Notes: generated from the sequence alone by a model not told the origin. A DNA stretch of 64,000 nt from Micromonospora humi (GCF_900090105.1 NZ_FMDM01000004.1:186001-250000), one strand, 5' to 3'; numbered from the stretch's first letter, positions 38,694 to 47,880 are shown. Numbers and translations: made by a program.

Positions 38694-39518
38694 GTGCCGC
38701 CGTTGAATCTGGGCAACCAGCCGCCGAAGACTCCGTTGGACGCCGAGCACGCCTGGCGTGCCACCGCCGCCCGCGCGGGTGACGTCGTGCTCTTCTTCGA
38801 CTTCGACGGCACCCTCGCGCCGGTCGACGACGACCCCACCGCGGTCCGGCCCGCGCCGAAGGTGCTCGCCGCGCTGGAGGCGCTCGCCCCACGCGTACGC
38901 CGGATCGCGATCGTCTCCGCGCGCCCGGTGGAGTTCCTCCGCGACCACCTCGGCGGCCTCGCCGGCGTCGACCTCTACGGGCTCTACGGCCTGGAACACA
39001 GCCACTCCGGCGGCGAGACGGTCACCGAGCCGGCCGCCCTGCCCTGGGTGCCGACCATGGCCGAGCTGGCCGCACAGGCCGAGGCCGAGCTGCCGCCCGG
39101 CGCCCTCGTCGAGTTCAAGCGGCTCTCCGTGGCGCTGCACTGGCGCACCGCCCCGCAGCTCGGCGACGTGGTGCAGGAGTGGGGCCGGGCCCGCGCCGAG
39201 CGGCTGGGCCTGCGCTGCCAGGCCGGTCGCATGGTGCTGGAGCTGAAGCCCCCGGTCGACCGGGACAAGGGCATGGTCATCGGCGAGACGGTCCGGGACG
39301 CCGGCGGCGCCTGGTACTTCGGCGACGACGTCTCCGACATCAAGGCGTTCGCCGCGCTGCGCGCCCGCGCCGCCACCGACCCCGAGTTCCTCGGCGTCTG
39401 CGTGGCCGTCGCCAACCCGGAGACCGGTCACGAGGTGGCCGACGCCGCCGACCTCACCCTGGACTCCCCCGCCGCCCTCGGCGACTTCCTCACCGCCGCC
39501 CTCCCCCACCTCTCCTAA
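38694..39518 (+). CDS. otsB: Trehalose-6-phosphate phosphatase
   Basis: 274 residues. OtsB removes phosphate from trehalose-6-phosphate in trehalose synthesis. HAD motif I is FFDFDGTLAPVDDDP with nucleophile D36 and acid D38. Motif II is IVSARP. Motif III/IV lies at VDRDKGMVIGE and YFGDDVSDIKAF. The cap domain between them is of normal size. No otsA is adjacent. TACGCT ends seven bases before the GTG start, consistent with a leaderless mRNA. Confidence 0.93.
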   Translation: MPPLNLGNQPPKTPLDAEHAWRATAARAGDVVLFFDFDGTLAPVDDDPTAVRPAPKVLAALEALAPRVRRIAIVSARPVEFLRDHLGGLAGVDLYGLYGLEHSHSGGETVTEPAALPWVPTMAELAAQAEAELPPGALVEFKRLSVALHWRTAPQLGDVVQEWGRARAERLGLRCQAGRMVLELKPPVDRDKGMVIGETVRDAGGAWYFGDDVSDIKAFAALRARAATDPEFLGVCVAVANPETGHEVADAADLTLDSPAALGDFLTAALPHLS

Positions 39519-39519
39519 C

Positions 39520-39570
39520 CCACCCCACCCCACCCCACCCCGCCCCGGCCCGGCCCGGCCCGGCCCGGCC
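39520..39570. repeat. Pentanucleotide tandem repeats
   Basis: About four CACCC units (39520-39541) are followed by about five CGGCC units (to about 39570), right after the otsB stop. Such short tandem repeats are prone to slippage, so length may vary between strains. They abut the 69-base inverted-repeat element. Confidence 0.7.
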
Positions 39571-39572
39571 CG

Positions 39573-39641
39573 CGATCTTGCACTTTCTGCCCCGGCAAAG
39601 CGGGCATAGGGCCCATGAGCGGGGCCGAATGTGCAAGATCG
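39573..39641. repeat. 69-base inverted-repeat element, copy 2
   Basis: CGATCTTGCAC (39573-39583) is the exact reverse complement of GTGCAAGATCG (39631-39641). Inner short arms (GCCCCGG, GGGCAT/ATAGGGCCC, GGGGCC) suggest a compact fold. In reverse orientation it aligns over its full length with the element at 7767-7835. It separates convergent otsB and uppS. Confidence 0.75.
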
Positions 39642-39680
39642 ACGGCAGGGCGGCGGCGACGCGTCGCGGGAAGGGCGGGT

Positions 39681-40451
39681 TCAGACGCCGTAGCGGCGTT
39701 GGCGGGTGGCGTAGGAGCGCAGGGCGCGGAGGAAGTCGACCTTGCGGAAGTCGGGCCAGTTCAGCTCGCAGAAGTAGAACTCCGAGTGCGCGCTCTGCCA
39801 GAGCATGAAGCCGGAGAGCCGCTGCTCACCACTGGTCCGGATGATCAGATCGGGGTCGGGCAGACCCTTGGTGTAGAGATGCTCCGAGATGTCGTCGACA
39901 TCGATCGTGGTGGCCAGCTCCTCCAGGGTGCCACCCTGCGCCGCGTGCTCCAGCAGCAGCGAACGGACCGCGTCGGCGATCTCGCGCCGGCCACCGTACC
40001 CGACGGCGATGTTGACCTGGGCCCCGCCGTCGCGGTCCCGGGTGCGCTCGGCGGCGCTCTTCAGCGCGGCCGAGTGCTGCGCCGGCAGCACGTCGAGCGC
40101 GCCCACCATGCGCAGCCGCCAGGGGTTGCCCTCCTCGGCCAGCTCGCTGGTCAGGTCCTCGATGATCTGGAGCAGCGGGTCCAGCTCGGCGGCCGGCCGG
40201 GACAGGTTGTCGGTGGAGAGCAACCAGAGCGTGACGTGCCCGACGCCGGCCGCGTCGCACCAGCGGAGCAGCTCCTTGATCCGCTCGGCGCCCATCCGGT
40301 GGCCGTCGTTCGGATCGACGAAGCCCATCTCCCGGGCCCACCTGCGGTTGCCGTCGCACATCACGCCGACGTGCGCGGGCACGGGTTTACCCGCGAGCTT
40401 CGCCGTCAGCCGGCGCTCGTACACGGAGTAGAGAAGTTTCCGCAGAGTCAT
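39681..40451 (-). CDS. uppS: Isoprenyl (cis-prenyl) transferase
   Basis: 256 residues. It condenses IPP units onto an allylic diphosphate to make polyprenyl diphosphate, the precursor of the cell-wall lipid carrier. The catalytic motif MCDGNRRWA has D33. HRMGAERIKELLRWC, LWLLSTDNL, the basic VNIAVGYGGRREIADAV region and DLIIRTSGEQRLSGFMLWQS are all intact. Actinomycetes often have two such enzymes (short-chain and long-chain), so chain length is not certain. The ATG at 40451 lies eight bases after TACCCT, near-leaderless. Confidence 0.95.
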   Translation of the reverse strand: MTLRKLLYSVYERRLTAKLAGKPVPAHVGVMCDGNRRWAREMGFVDPNDGHRMGAERIKELLRWCDAAGVGHVTLWLLSTDNLSRPAAELDPLLQIIEDLTSELAEEGNPWRLRMVGALDVLPAQHSAALKSAAERTRDRDGGAQVNIAVGYGGRREIADAVRSLLLEHAAQGGTLEELATTIDVDDISEHLYTKGLPDPDLIIRTSGEQRLSGFMLWQSAHSEFYFCELNWPDFRKVDFLRALRSYATRQRRYGV

Positions 40452-40482
40452 CACCTTGCAGGGTAGCGACCCCCGGGAAAGA

Positions 40483-41661
40483 TCAGTGCCGCGGTGGCGC
40501 ATCGCGGGACGGCCTGTCGTTTCCGCCCCGGCGGGGACGCGGCACCCCGGCGGCGATCGCGGCCAGCGTGCGGACGTCCAGGCGGCCGTCGCCGAGCCCC
40601 AGCTCCACCACCGTCCGGTAGACCCGCTCGTCCCGGCCGGCCGCGCCGACCACCGCGTCCACCACCCACTGCCGCCGGGCCAGCCAGGCGGCCGCCGAGC
40701 TGTGCCGCAGGTGGGTGCCGAGCCGGTCCCGCAGGGCAACCGCGTAGCGGCGGGCCGCGTCGGCGGGTGCACCGGCCGCCGCCGCGCCGGCCAACGCGCC
40801 GGAGCGCAGTGCGTAGAAGATGCCCTCGCCGGTGAACGGGTTGATCAAGGACAGCGCGTCGCCGGCCAGCACCACCCGGCCGCGGCCCGGGGCCGGCCGG
40901 TGGGTGGAGAGCGGCAGGTGGTGCGCCCGCAGGTCGGTCACCGTGGTCGGGTCGGCGCCGGGCAGCAGGGCGGCCATCCGGTCCAGCAGGTGCGCACGGG
41001 TCAGCGGCTCGCCCCGCAGCACCTCCCCGTACCCGACGTTCGCGCGCCCGTCACCGATCGGAAAAGCCCAGGCGTACGCGGGCCAGCGCGCCCCCGACGT
41101 GACGATGAGCTGCTCGGGTGGGCCGGGCGGCGCGGGCGCGTAGCCCCGGATGGCGAGCGCGAGGTGCCGGTCCGGGTTCACCGGAGACCCGAGTGCCCGC
41201 CGCAGCACCGAACCCGCGCCGTCCGCCCCGACCACCGCCCGGGCGGCCAGTTCCCCGTCGAGGACCACCCGGTCGGCGCTCACCTCCACCCGGCGTACGG
41301 TGTGCCGCCGCAGCTCCGCCCCGCTCTCCACCGCGGCCCGGACCAGCCGCGCGTCGAACACCCGTCGGGGCACCGTGTAGGCGGGCCGGGGCAGGGGCCG
41401 GGCCACCGTGCCACCACCCGGTCCGACCAGGCGCAGCGCCGGCAGGGGCGGGTAGCCGTCGACGGCGCCGGTCACCCCCAGCTCGGCGAGGACGTCCAGC
41501 GCGTGCGCGGCGATGCCGTCGCCGCACGCCTTGTCGCGCGGGAAGTCGTACCGGTCGAGCAGCAGCACCCGCGCCGCCCCGGCCCGCCGCGCGGCCAGTG
41601 CGGCAGCCGCCCCCGCGGGCCCCGCCCCCACCACCACGACGTCCCAGACGGAACCACCCAC
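40483..41661 (-). CDS. Geranylgeranyl-reductase-family FAD-dependent oxidoreductase
   Basis: 392 residues. The FAD motif VVGAGPAG is at 11-17, DKACGDGIAAHALDVL carries the family cysteine, and GDALSLINPFTGEGI is the second FAD motif. In mycobacteria a relative (MenJ) reduces one double bond in the menaquinone side chain; others reduce glycerolipid isoprenoids. Location next to uppS supports an isoprenoid substrate. I choose the GTG at 41661 since GAGGAG lies nine bases upstream; the GTG at 41667 is too close to it. Its stop is 31 bases from the uppS start. Confidence 0.88.
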   Translation of the reverse strand: MGGSVWDVVVVGAGPAGAAAALAARRAGAARVLLLDRYDFPRDKACGDGIAAHALDVLAELGVTGAVDGYPPLPALRLVGPGGGTVARPLPRPAYTVPRRVFDARLVRAAVESGAELRRHTVRRVEVSADRVVLDGELAARAVVGADGAGSVLRRALGSPVNPDRHLALAIRGYAPAPPGPPEQLIVTSGARWPAYAWAFPIGDGRANVGYGEVLRGEPLTRAHLLDRMAALLPGADPTTVTDLRAHHLPLSTHRPAPGRGRVVLAGDALSLINPFTGEGIFYALRSGALAGAAAAGAPADAARRYAVALRDRLGTHLRHSSAAAWLARRQWVVDAVVGAAGRDERVYRTVVELGLGDGRLDVRTLAAIAAGVPRPRRGGNDRPSRDAPPRH

Positions 41662-41721
41662 CCCCACATCCTCCTCCCCCGATCCCGTCCCTCCCGCCCA
41701 CCGCGCCCGCCCAGATCCGTC

Positions 41722-41776
41722 GATCATGAAGTTGGCGGCAGCGTTGATCTCCCTTGGTGCCGCCAACTTCATGATC
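41722..41776. repeat. 55-base hairpin element with 19-base perfect arms
   Basis: GATCATGAAGTTGGCGGCA (41722-41740) is exactly complementary to 41758-41776, with a 17-base loop. It lies between two leftward genes. Its overall length equals the hairpin at 14524-14578 although the sequence differs. Confidence 0.8.
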
Positions 41777-41816
41777 ACCGGGTCGAGCTGGGGTGGGGTG
41801 GGGGGCGTGGGGGGGG

Positions 41817-42656
41817 TTAGGGGGTGGCGCGGTTCAAGGAATAGAGGCAGAGGGCGGCGGCGGTCACCAGGGGGGCGCCGTCGCGGATCAGGCCGTCGAC
41901 GCCGAGCAGCCACCAGCAGAGCGGGAGGTCGAGCGCGAGCACACCCACGGTCACCAGCACCAGCGCCCGGCGGGCCCAGTCCTTCCCGCGCAGCAGGAAG
42001 GCGGTGCAGAACAGCACCGCGTAGCTGGCCGCGATGCCGGCGCCGAACCAGACGAGCAGCGCGGGTACGGCGACGGCACCCCGGTCCCGCACCGACCCGA
42101 TCGCCACCAGCGCGGGCACCAGCATCAGCGGGCTGTAGGTGAAGGCGGCCACCCGGGCGGTGAGCAGCCACCCGTTGGCCTGCGGGCGCTTCGGGGTGAC
42201 CTCGCGCCAGGAGATCGTCCCGCCCTCGATCACCAGGCCCTTGCGGTGGCGGACCAGGTGGGCGCGGACCGCCTCGGAGCGGTAGAGCAGCACCACCACG
42301 GCGACGCAGAGCGCGGTGAGCGCGGCGAAGCCGAGCAGGCCGGGCAGCGCGGGGACCCCGGCCCGGGGCACGACGAGCCGGCCCACCGCGAAGATCGTGG
42401 TCACCGCCAGGATCAGCCCGAACGGCCGGGCCGCCACCCGGCCGGAGTTGACGTGCCCGATCAGGATCAGGAAGCCGAGCGACCGGAGCATCGCCCAGCC
42501 GGTGCGGACGGCGAGGCCGAACTCCTGCTCCGGGGCGTACCAGTAATTGAGCAGCTCGACCACGACGGTGGCCCCCGCGGTCACGGCGAGCAGCGTGGTC
42601 AGCGCCCGGACGGCGGACGGCCGCCGGACCTCGACAGGTTCGGCGGCCGTCCTCAT
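41817..42656 (-). CDS. Integral membrane protein of unknown function
   Basis: 279 residues with about seven to eight membrane helices and no recognised domain. A conserved-looking loop, RKGLVIEGGTISWREVTPKRPQANGW, separates helices four and five. The ATG at 42656 has no clear ribosome binding site. The stop is preceded by the hairpin element on the 3' side. It lies alone between pckG and the FAD oxidoreductase. No role can be inferred. Confidence 0.65.
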   Translation of the reverse strand: MRTAAEPVEVRRPSAVRALTTLLAVTAGATVVVELLNYWYAPEQEFGLAVRTGWAMLRSLGFLILIGHVNSGRVAARPFGLILAVTTIFAVGRLVVPRAGVPALPGLLGFAALTALCVAVVVLLYRSEAVRAHLVRHRKGLVIEGGTISWREVTPKRPQANGWLLTARVAAFTYSPLMLVPALVAIGSVRDRGAVAVPALLVWFGAGIAASYAVLFCTAFLLRGKDWARRALVLVTVGVLALDLPLCWWLLGVDGLIRDGAPLVTAAALCLYSLNRATP

Positions 42657-42696
42657 GGCATCCGGTCTTGCCCGGTGCGGGCAATCGGCACACCTG

Positions 42697-44538
42697 CTAC
42701 TTCTGCGGCTCCACGTCCAGGCGGGCGCGCAGCGCGTCCAGCTCGGCCCAGAGCACGCCGGGGAGCTTGTCCCCGAACTTCTCGAACCACTCGGTGACCA
42801 GCGGCAGTTCCTTGCGCCACTCCTCCGGGTCGACCTTCAGGGCGATCCGGACGTCCTCCGGCGTCATGTCGAGGCCCTCGATGTCCAGCGCGTCCTGCGC
42901 CGGGACCATGCCGATCGGGGTCTCCACCGCGTCGGCGGTGCCCTCCAGGCGCTCGATGATCCACTTGAGCACGCGGGAGTTCTCACCGAAGCCCGGCCAG
43001 AGGAAGCTGCCCTCGGCGTCCTTGCGGAACCAGTTGACGTAGTAGATCTTGGGCAGCTTGGCCTCGTCGCCGTCGGTGCCCTTGCCCATCTCGATCCAGT
43101 GCCGGAAGTAGTCACCGCCGTGGTAGCCGATGAACGGCAGCATGGCCATCGGGTCGCGGCGCACCACGCCGACCGCGCCGGACGCGGCGGCGGTGGTCTC
43201 CGAGGAGAGCGTGGCGCCCATGTAGACGCCGTGCACCCAGTCCCGCGCCTCGGTGACCAGGGGGACGGTGTCCCGGCGCCGGCCGCCGAACAGGATCGCG
43301 TCGATCGGCACGCCGTTCGGGTCGAAGTAGTCGTCGGCCAGGATCGGGCACTGGGTGATCGGGGTGCAGAACCGGCTGTTCGCGTGCGAGGAGAGGCCCT
43401 CGCTCTCCGGCGTCCAGTCGTTGCCCTTCCAGTCGATCAGGTGCGCCGGGGGCTCACCCATGCCCTCCCACCAGATGTCGCCGTCGTCGGTGAGAGCCAC
43501 GTTGGTGAAGACCGAGTTGCCGCGGTCGAGCGTCCGCATGGCGTTGGCGTTGGTCTTCCAGTCGGTGCCGGGCGCCACGCCGAACAGGCCGTACTCCGGG
43601 TTGATCGCGTAGAGGCGGCCGTCCGGGCCGAACCGCATCCAGGCGATGTCGTCACCGATGGTCTCGACCTTCCAGCCCGGGATCGTCGGCTCCAGCATCG
43701 CCAGGTTGGTCTTGCCGCAGGCCGACGGGAAGGCCCCGGCGATGTGGTAGACCTTGCCCTCCGGCGAGGTGATCTTGAGGATCAGCATGTGCTCGGCGAG
43801 CCAGCCCTCGTCGCGCCCCATCACGCTGGCGATCCGCAGCGAGTAGCACTTCTTGCCGAGCAGCGAGTTGCCGCCGTAACCGGAGCCGTAGGACCAGATC
43901 TCCCGGCTCTCCGGGAAGTGCGAGATGTACTTGGTCTCGTTGCACGGCCAGGCCACGTCCTGCTGCCCCGGGGCCAGCGGCGCGCCGATGGAGTGCAGCG
44001 CGTGCACGAAGTCGGCGTCGTCGCCCATCGCCTCCAGGATCGCCGAGCCCATCCGGGTCATGATCCGCATCGAGGCGACCACGTACGGGCTGTCGGTGAT
44101 CTCGACGCCGAACATGGGGTTCGCCGCCTCGACCGGACCCATGCAGAACGGGATGACGTACATGGTGCGACCGCGCATGCTGCCGCGGTAGAGCTCCGTC
44201 ATCGTCCGCTTCATCTCGGCCGGCGCCATCCAGTTGTTGGTGGGGCCGGCGTCCGCCTCGTCGACGGAGCAGATGAAGGTGCGCTCCTCGACCCGGGCGA
44301 CGTCCGTCGGGTCCGTCCGCGCGTAGAACGAGTTGGGCTTCTTCTCGGGGTTCAGCCGGATCAGGGTGCCGGTCTCGACGAGCTCGTCGGTGAGGCGACG
44401 CCACTCCTCGTCGGACCCGTCCACCCAGACCACCCGCTCGGGGGTGGTCAGTTCCGCGACCTCACGAACCCAGGCGAGCAGTTTGGGGTGGGACGTCGGG
44501 GCCTGATCGATACCCCGAACAGCAGCCGGAGCAACCAT
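42697..44538 (-). CDS. pckG: Phosphoenolpyruvate carboxykinase (GTP)
   Basis: 613 residues. It converts oxaloacetate to phosphoenolpyruvate using GTP, the first committed step of gluconeogenesis. The P-loop [13 protein letters not shown] holds the hyper-reactive C274. [13 protein letters not shown], the metal and nucleotide segments ([25 protein letters not shown]) and [22 protein letters not shown] are intact. The ATG at 44538 has AAGGAG seven bases upstream. The gene is paired in this window with ppc, which runs the reverse direction. Confidence 0.98.
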   Translation of the reverse strand: MVAPAAVRGIDQAPTSHPKLLAWVREVAELTTPERVVWVDGSDEEWRRLTDELVETGTLIRLNPEKKPNSFYARTDPTDVARVEERTFICSVDEADAGPTNNWMAPAEMKRTMTELYRGSMRGRTMYVIPFCMGPVEAANPMFGVEITDSPYVVASMRIMTRMGSAILEAMGDDADFVHALHSIGAPLAPGQQDVAWPCNETKYISHFPESREIWSYGSGYGGNSLLGKKCYSLRIASVMGRDEGWLAEHMLILKITSPEGKVYHIAGAFPSACGKTNLAMLEPTIPGWKVETIGDDIAWMRFGPDGRLYAINPEYGLFGVAPGTDWKTNANAMRTLDRGNSVFTNVALTDDGDIWWEGMGEPPAHLIDWKGNDWTPESEGLSSHANSRFCTPITQCPILADDYFDPNGVPIDAILFGGRRRDTVPLVTEARDWVHGVYMGATLSSETTAAASGAVGVVRRDPMAMLPFIGYHGGDYFRHWIEMGKGTDGDEAKLPKIYYVNWFRKDAEGSFLWPGFGENSRVLKWIIERLEGTADAVETPIGMVPAQDALDIEGLDMTPEDVRIALKVDPEEWRKELPLVTEWFEKFGDKLPGVLWAELDALRARLDVEPQK

Positions 44539-44902
44539 GTCACATCTCCTTGTGGTCGACGCTGACCGATCTATGGGATGCACGAGTTCTGGCGGGCGAG
44601 GCGCCGCCGTCGTGGAAACCTGGGATTGGGCTCAGCGTAAACCGGGCTGCCTCGCCAGTCAGTGGGACTGGTTGTGAAGAACTGCACAAGGTACGGCCAC
44701 GCTGCGGCATCGCGATCTGATACCCGCTTTCGCGCGCAGTTTCACGCAAATCCTGCGGTGAACCTCCGTCGCGCCGGCCCGCGCAAGCGCGATTGCGTGA
44801 TTTCCCACTCCGCCGCCGACCGGGCCGCCGGGGGCCGAAGTTGCCGTGGCCGACTCGCCGTTGCAGTCGGTCCGGGTTGGGCGCAACCGGTACTCTCTGC
44901 GG
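44539..44902. other. Divergent intergenic region, pckG to GtrA, 364 bases
   Basis: It holds the pckG promoter (44634-44662), a leader of about 90 bases, and the GtrA -10 box TACTCT (44891-44896). Short open frames on either strand lack ribosome binding sites. No other element is seen. Confidence 0.6.
44634..44662 (-). promoter_or_regulatory. pckG promoter
   Basis: On the minus strand CTGACT (44662-44657), a 17-base spacer and TACGCT (44639-44634). The predicted start lies about 90 bases before the ATG. This is one of the few housekeeping genes here with a clear leader. Confidence 0.6.
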
Positions 44903-45451
44903 GTGGCCGCGACGATGACCGGGGACCAACCGGGGGCTCCGGAGACCCGTCGGGGTCCGATCGGAGCCCTCCTCCACCGCTTCGGTCACCTCGTCCACGA
45001 GTTGAGCAAGTTCGCCACCGTGGGTGGCGTCGCCTTCCTCGTCGACTTCGCACTCTTCAACTACCTGTCGAGCGGTCGCGGCATGCCACCGCTGGTGGCG
45101 AAGACCATCTCCACCGTGATCGCCGCGACGGTGGCCTTCCTCGGCAACCGGTTCTGGACCTGGCGGCACCGGCAGCGCTCCCACCCCGCCCGCGAGTACG
45201 CGCTGTTCTTCTTCTTCAACGCGGTGGGTCTCGGCATCGCGATCGCCGTGCTGGCGATCAGCCACTACGGGCTCGGCGCGCTCTGGCCGCGGGTGTTCCA
45301 GACGCCGCTGGCCGACAACATCGCCAGCTTCGTCGTCGGCACCGGCCTGGGCACGCTGTTCCGGTTCTGGTCGTACCGACGGTTCGTCTTCGTCGAGGCG
45401 GGAACACTCCCCGTTCCGGCACCGAGCCACGACCGAGAGTCCGGGGCGTGA
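44903..45451 (+). CDS. GtrA family membrane protein 1
   Basis: 182 residues from GTG 44903, six bases after TACTCT. Four membrane helices match GtrA: KFATVGGVAFLVDFALFNYL, ISTVIAATVAFLGNRFWTWR, YALFFFFNAVGLGIAIAVLAI and ASFVVGTGLGTLFRFWSYRRFVF. The motif F-L-G-N-R-F-W-T-W and the RFWSYRRFVF end are diagnostic. GtrA proteins are flippase-like helpers moving lipid-linked sugars across the membrane. A second GtrA gene follows after 63 bases. Confidence 0.9.
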   Translation: MAATMTGDQPGAPETRRGPIGALLHRFGHLVHELSKFATVGGVAFLVDFALFNYLSSGRGMPPLVAKTISTVIAATVAFLGNRFWTWRHRQRSHPAREYALFFFFNAVGLGIAIAVLAISHYGLGALWPRVFQTPLADNIASFVVGTGLGTLFRFWSYRRFVFVEAGTLPVPAPSHDRESGA

Positions 45452-45514
45452 CGCACCGCCCATCCCGACCCGCTGGGCCCAGCCGGCCCCGCCCACTGCC
45501 CTAAGGTGTTTCGC

Positions 45515-46213
45515 ATGCCTGGAGTCCGTCTGCTGCCCGAGCGCTGGCAGAAGTTCATCCACGAGGCGCTCAAATTCGGCATCGTCGGCGGCATCAACAC
45601 CGTCATCAATTACGCGGTGTTCAATGCGCTGGCACTCACGGTTTTCCGGGACGGTCAGCTCAAGGCGACCGTGATCGCCACCATCGTCGCGACGATCACG
45701 TCGTATCTGATGAATCGGCACTGGACGTACCGTGATCGGCCGAAATCGGCGCTACGGCGCGAATATATCCTTTTCTTCCTGTTCAACGGTGCCGGCCTCA
45801 TCATCGAACTCGGCGTCCTGGCCCTGGCCAAGTACGGCATGGGCGTGCACGGCCTGCTGGCGTTGAACGTGGCGAAGACCGTCGGCGTCCTGCTCGCCAC
45901 CCTGTTCCGTTTCTGGTCCTACCGGACGTTCGTCTTCCAGCCGGTGCCGAAGCACGCGGAGGAGACCTGGCACGCCGTCCCCCGGGACGAGTGGGACAAC
46001 GTCGCCGAGATGGACCCGGTCGCCGAGCTGGCCGAGTCCGTCAGCGAGCTGGAGGAGGAGGAGCCGCCCCTGGGCGCGAACCGCCACGGGAGCGACTACA
46101 CCCCGCCGCAGGGTCGCGCGGCGCCGGCCGACGCGGCCCTGGGCGGTGCGCTCGGGGCCGACCTGGACGCCGAACTCGCCGCCGAACTGCGGCCCCGCCG
46201 CGCCCGCCGCTGA
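45515..46213 (+). CDS. GtrA family membrane protein 2 with long acidic tail
   Basis: 232 residues. The GtrA core covers about 1-145 (KFGIVGGINTVINYAVFNAL, TSYLMNRHWTYRDRPKS, YILFFLFNGAGLIIELGVLAL, LLATLFRFWSYRTFVFQ). The remaining 85 residues form a cytoplasmic tail rich in Glu, Asp and Ala (VAELAESVSELEEEEPP and repeats of DAALGGALGADLDAEL). TAAGGT ends seven bases before the ATG, so it probably has its own leaderless promoter. Its paralogue lacks this tail. Confidence 0.88.
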   Translation: MPGVRLLPERWQKFIHEALKFGIVGGINTVINYAVFNALALTVFRDGQLKATVIATIVATITSYLMNRHWTYRDRPKSALRREYILFFLFNGAGLIIELGVLALAKYGMGVHGLLALNVAKTVGVLLATLFRFWSYRTFVFQPVPKHAEETWHAVPRDEWDNVAEMDPVAELAESVSELEEEEPPLGANRHGSDYTPPQGRAAPADAALGGALGADLDAELAAELRPRRARR

Positions 46214-46229
46214 GTCTGCCGATCCCCGG

Positions 46230-46799
46230 TCAGGACGGGTCGCGCAGGGACTTGCCCTCGGCCATGTCGGCCAGGATGTCGCGCATCTCGCCGTCACCCA
46301 GGCTGTGCTTGTCGTGGTGCGCCTCGACCAGCTCGTAGAGCTTCGTCTGCACCCGGTCCACGTGCGGCACGTCGGCGAGCACCGACTGGCCCCGCTCGCC
46401 GGCCGACTCGATGGTCAGCGTGCCGCAGCCGAGGATCCGCTCCACGAACCGCTGGTGCATGGCGTGGTCGTTGATCCGGGTCAGGGGCAGGTCCCGCCGG
46501 TTGCGGGAGAACACCCCCTCCTGGAGGAGCACCCGCTCGTTCGTGAAGAGGTAGTGCGTGGTGCGCCAGACCAGGAACGGCCACAGGCCCCACCACAACG
46601 CCAGCACCACGCCGAGCCCGGCGATGGCGTAGAGCGCGATCGTGCCGCCGTCACCGTCGGGCAGCAGGAGCCAGCCGGCGACCACCGCCGCGACGGTGAG
46701 CGCCAGCACCAGGATCGGCCGGATCAGGGCCTTCCAGTGCGGGTGCAGGTGCAGCACGACGTGCTCGTCCTCGGTGAGCACGTCTTCGGGGAACGCCAC
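46230..46799 (-). CDS. PH (bPH2/DUF304) domain membrane protein
   Basis: 189 residues. The GTG at 46799 has GGAGG six bases upstream. Two membrane helices (LIRPILVLALTVAAVVAGWLL and IALYAIAGLGVVLALWWGLWP) are followed by a bacterial PH domain, YLFTNERVLLQEGVFSRNRRDLPLTRINDHAM to about AGERGQSVLADVPHVDRV, and a helical tail. Such proteins are common Actinobacterial membrane proteins of unknown function. Confidence 0.88.
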   Translation of the reverse strand: MAFPEDVLTEDEHVVLHLHPHWKALIRPILVLALTVAAVVAGWLLLPDGDGGTIALYAIAGLGVVLALWWGLWPFLVWRTTHYLFTNERVLLQEGVFSRNRRDLPLTRINDHAMHQRFVERILGCGTLTIESAGERGQSVLADVPHVDRVQTKLYELVEAHHDKHSLGDGEMRDILADMAEGKSLRDPS

Positions 46800-46885
46800 T
46801 TCGAACCTCCTCGCGGGAACCGGACGCGCTGACCGTAACCGGTCAGTGCACCCCGGCGACATCGGCCGCGCGGGCGGCTGCCGGG

Positions 46886-46938
46886 TGTTAAGAGGGGGCC
46901 CCGCCTCTACCAGAGGCGTTAAGCGGGGGCCCCGCCTT
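46886..46938. terminator. GGGGCCCC/TTAACGC repeat terminator, copy C
   Basis: GTTAAGAGGGGGCCCCGCC is followed after a short AGAGGCGTTAAG segment by CGGGGGCCCCGCCTTT. Both units are self-complementary at GGGGCCCC and carry GTTAAG. It sits between leftward birA and the leftward PH gene, so it would end the birA transcript. Confidence 0.7.
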
Positions 46939-47814
46939 TCACCGCAGGTGGAGGACGTCGCCGGCGGCCAGGCGGAGCGTCTCGCCGTCGGCGTCCACCA
47001 GGAGCTGCCCGTCCGGGTCGACGCCGGTCGCCGTGCCGTGCACCTCGCGGCCGTCCGGCAGCAGCACCCGCACCCGGCGGCCGATCGTCGCGCAGCCGGC
47101 CAGGTAGGCGTCGCGCAGCCCGCTGGCCACCGCGTCGCCGCCGGCGTCGCGCCAACGCGCGTACCAGTCGGCGAGCGAGCGCAGCAGCGACCGCAGCAGC
47201 GGATCCCGGTCGGTGGCGGTCGCGCCGGCGAGCTGGAGCGAGGTGGCCGGCAGGCCGGTCGGATTCTCCGGCAGCTCGTCGGCGCGCACTGTCACGTTCA
47301 GCCCGACACCGACCACGATCGCGGGCGGCTGACCCTCGGCGTCGCCCGGCACCACCTCGGCCAGCACCCCGGCGCACTTCGCGCCGTCCACCAGCAGGTC
47401 GTTGGGCCACTTCAGCCGGGCGTCCAGCTCGGCCAGCAGGCGTACCGCCTCGACCAGCGCGACGCCGGCGAGCAGCGGCAGCCAGCCGTACCCGGTGACC
47501 GGCACCGGCGACCAGCCGCGCTCGGCGACCGCCTCGCCGGGCCGGAGCAGCACGCTGGCCGCGATGCCGGCGCGCGGCGGCGACTGCCAGACCCGGCCCC
47601 GCCGCCCCCGGCCGGCGCTCTGCCGTTCGGCGACCACCACCAGGCCCTCCGGCTCGCCGGCCCGGGCCGCGGCGACCACGTCGGCGTTCGTCGAGCCGGT
47701 CTCCGCCACCAGCTCCAACCGGTGCCAGGGCCCGTGGGGCGCGACCAGCGCGCGGCGCAGCCGGGCCGCCGACAGCGGCGGGCGATCCAGATCGGTGTAC
47801 GGCGAGCCGGGCAT
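46939..47814 (-). CDS. birA: Biotin--[acetyl-CoA-carboxylase] ligase
   Basis: 291 residues. BirA attaches biotin to carboxylase carrier subunits. The biotinyl-AMP loop SAGRGRRGRVW is at 66-76 and KWPNDL at 135-140; the small C-terminal SH3-like domain (GRRVRVLLPDGREVHGTATGVDPDG) is present. The N-terminal helix-turn-helix repressor domain of E. coli BirA is absent, so this is a monofunctional enzyme. It is divergent from accD, a sensible pairing. TAGGCT ends six bases before its ATG. Confidence 0.95.
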   Translation of the reverse strand: MPGSPYTDLDRPPLSAARLRRALVAPHGPWHRLELVAETGSTNADVVAAARAGEPEGLVVVAERQSAGRGRRGRVWQSPPRAGIAASVLLRPGEAVAERGWSPVPVTGYGWLPLLAGVALVEAVRLLAELDARLKWPNDLLVDGAKCAGVLAEVVPGDAEGQPPAIVVGVGLNVTVRADELPENPTGLPATSLQLAGATATDRDPLLRSLLRSLADWYARWRDAGGDAVASGLRDAYLAGCATIGRRVRVLLPDGREVHGTATGVDPDGQLLVDADGETLRLAAGDVLHLR

Positions 47815-47820
47815 CGGTCC

Positions 47821-47880
47821 AGCCTACGACTCGGGTGAGGCGTACTGCACAACGTCACCCGCCTGAACCATCGTTATATT
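47821..47880. promoter_or_regulatory. Divergent birA/accD promoters
   Basis: TAGGCT on the minus strand (47826-47821) is six bases before the birA ATG. TATATT on the plus strand (47875-47880) is six bases before the accD GTG. Both give leaderless mRNAs. TATATT is strikingly AT-rich for this genome, suggesting a strong promoter. No -35 match is clear. Confidence 0.65.

Noticed and set aside
46939..47814. BirA as repressor of accD
   Set aside because: The protein has no N-terminal helix-turn-helix domain, so it cannot act as the E. coli type repressor.
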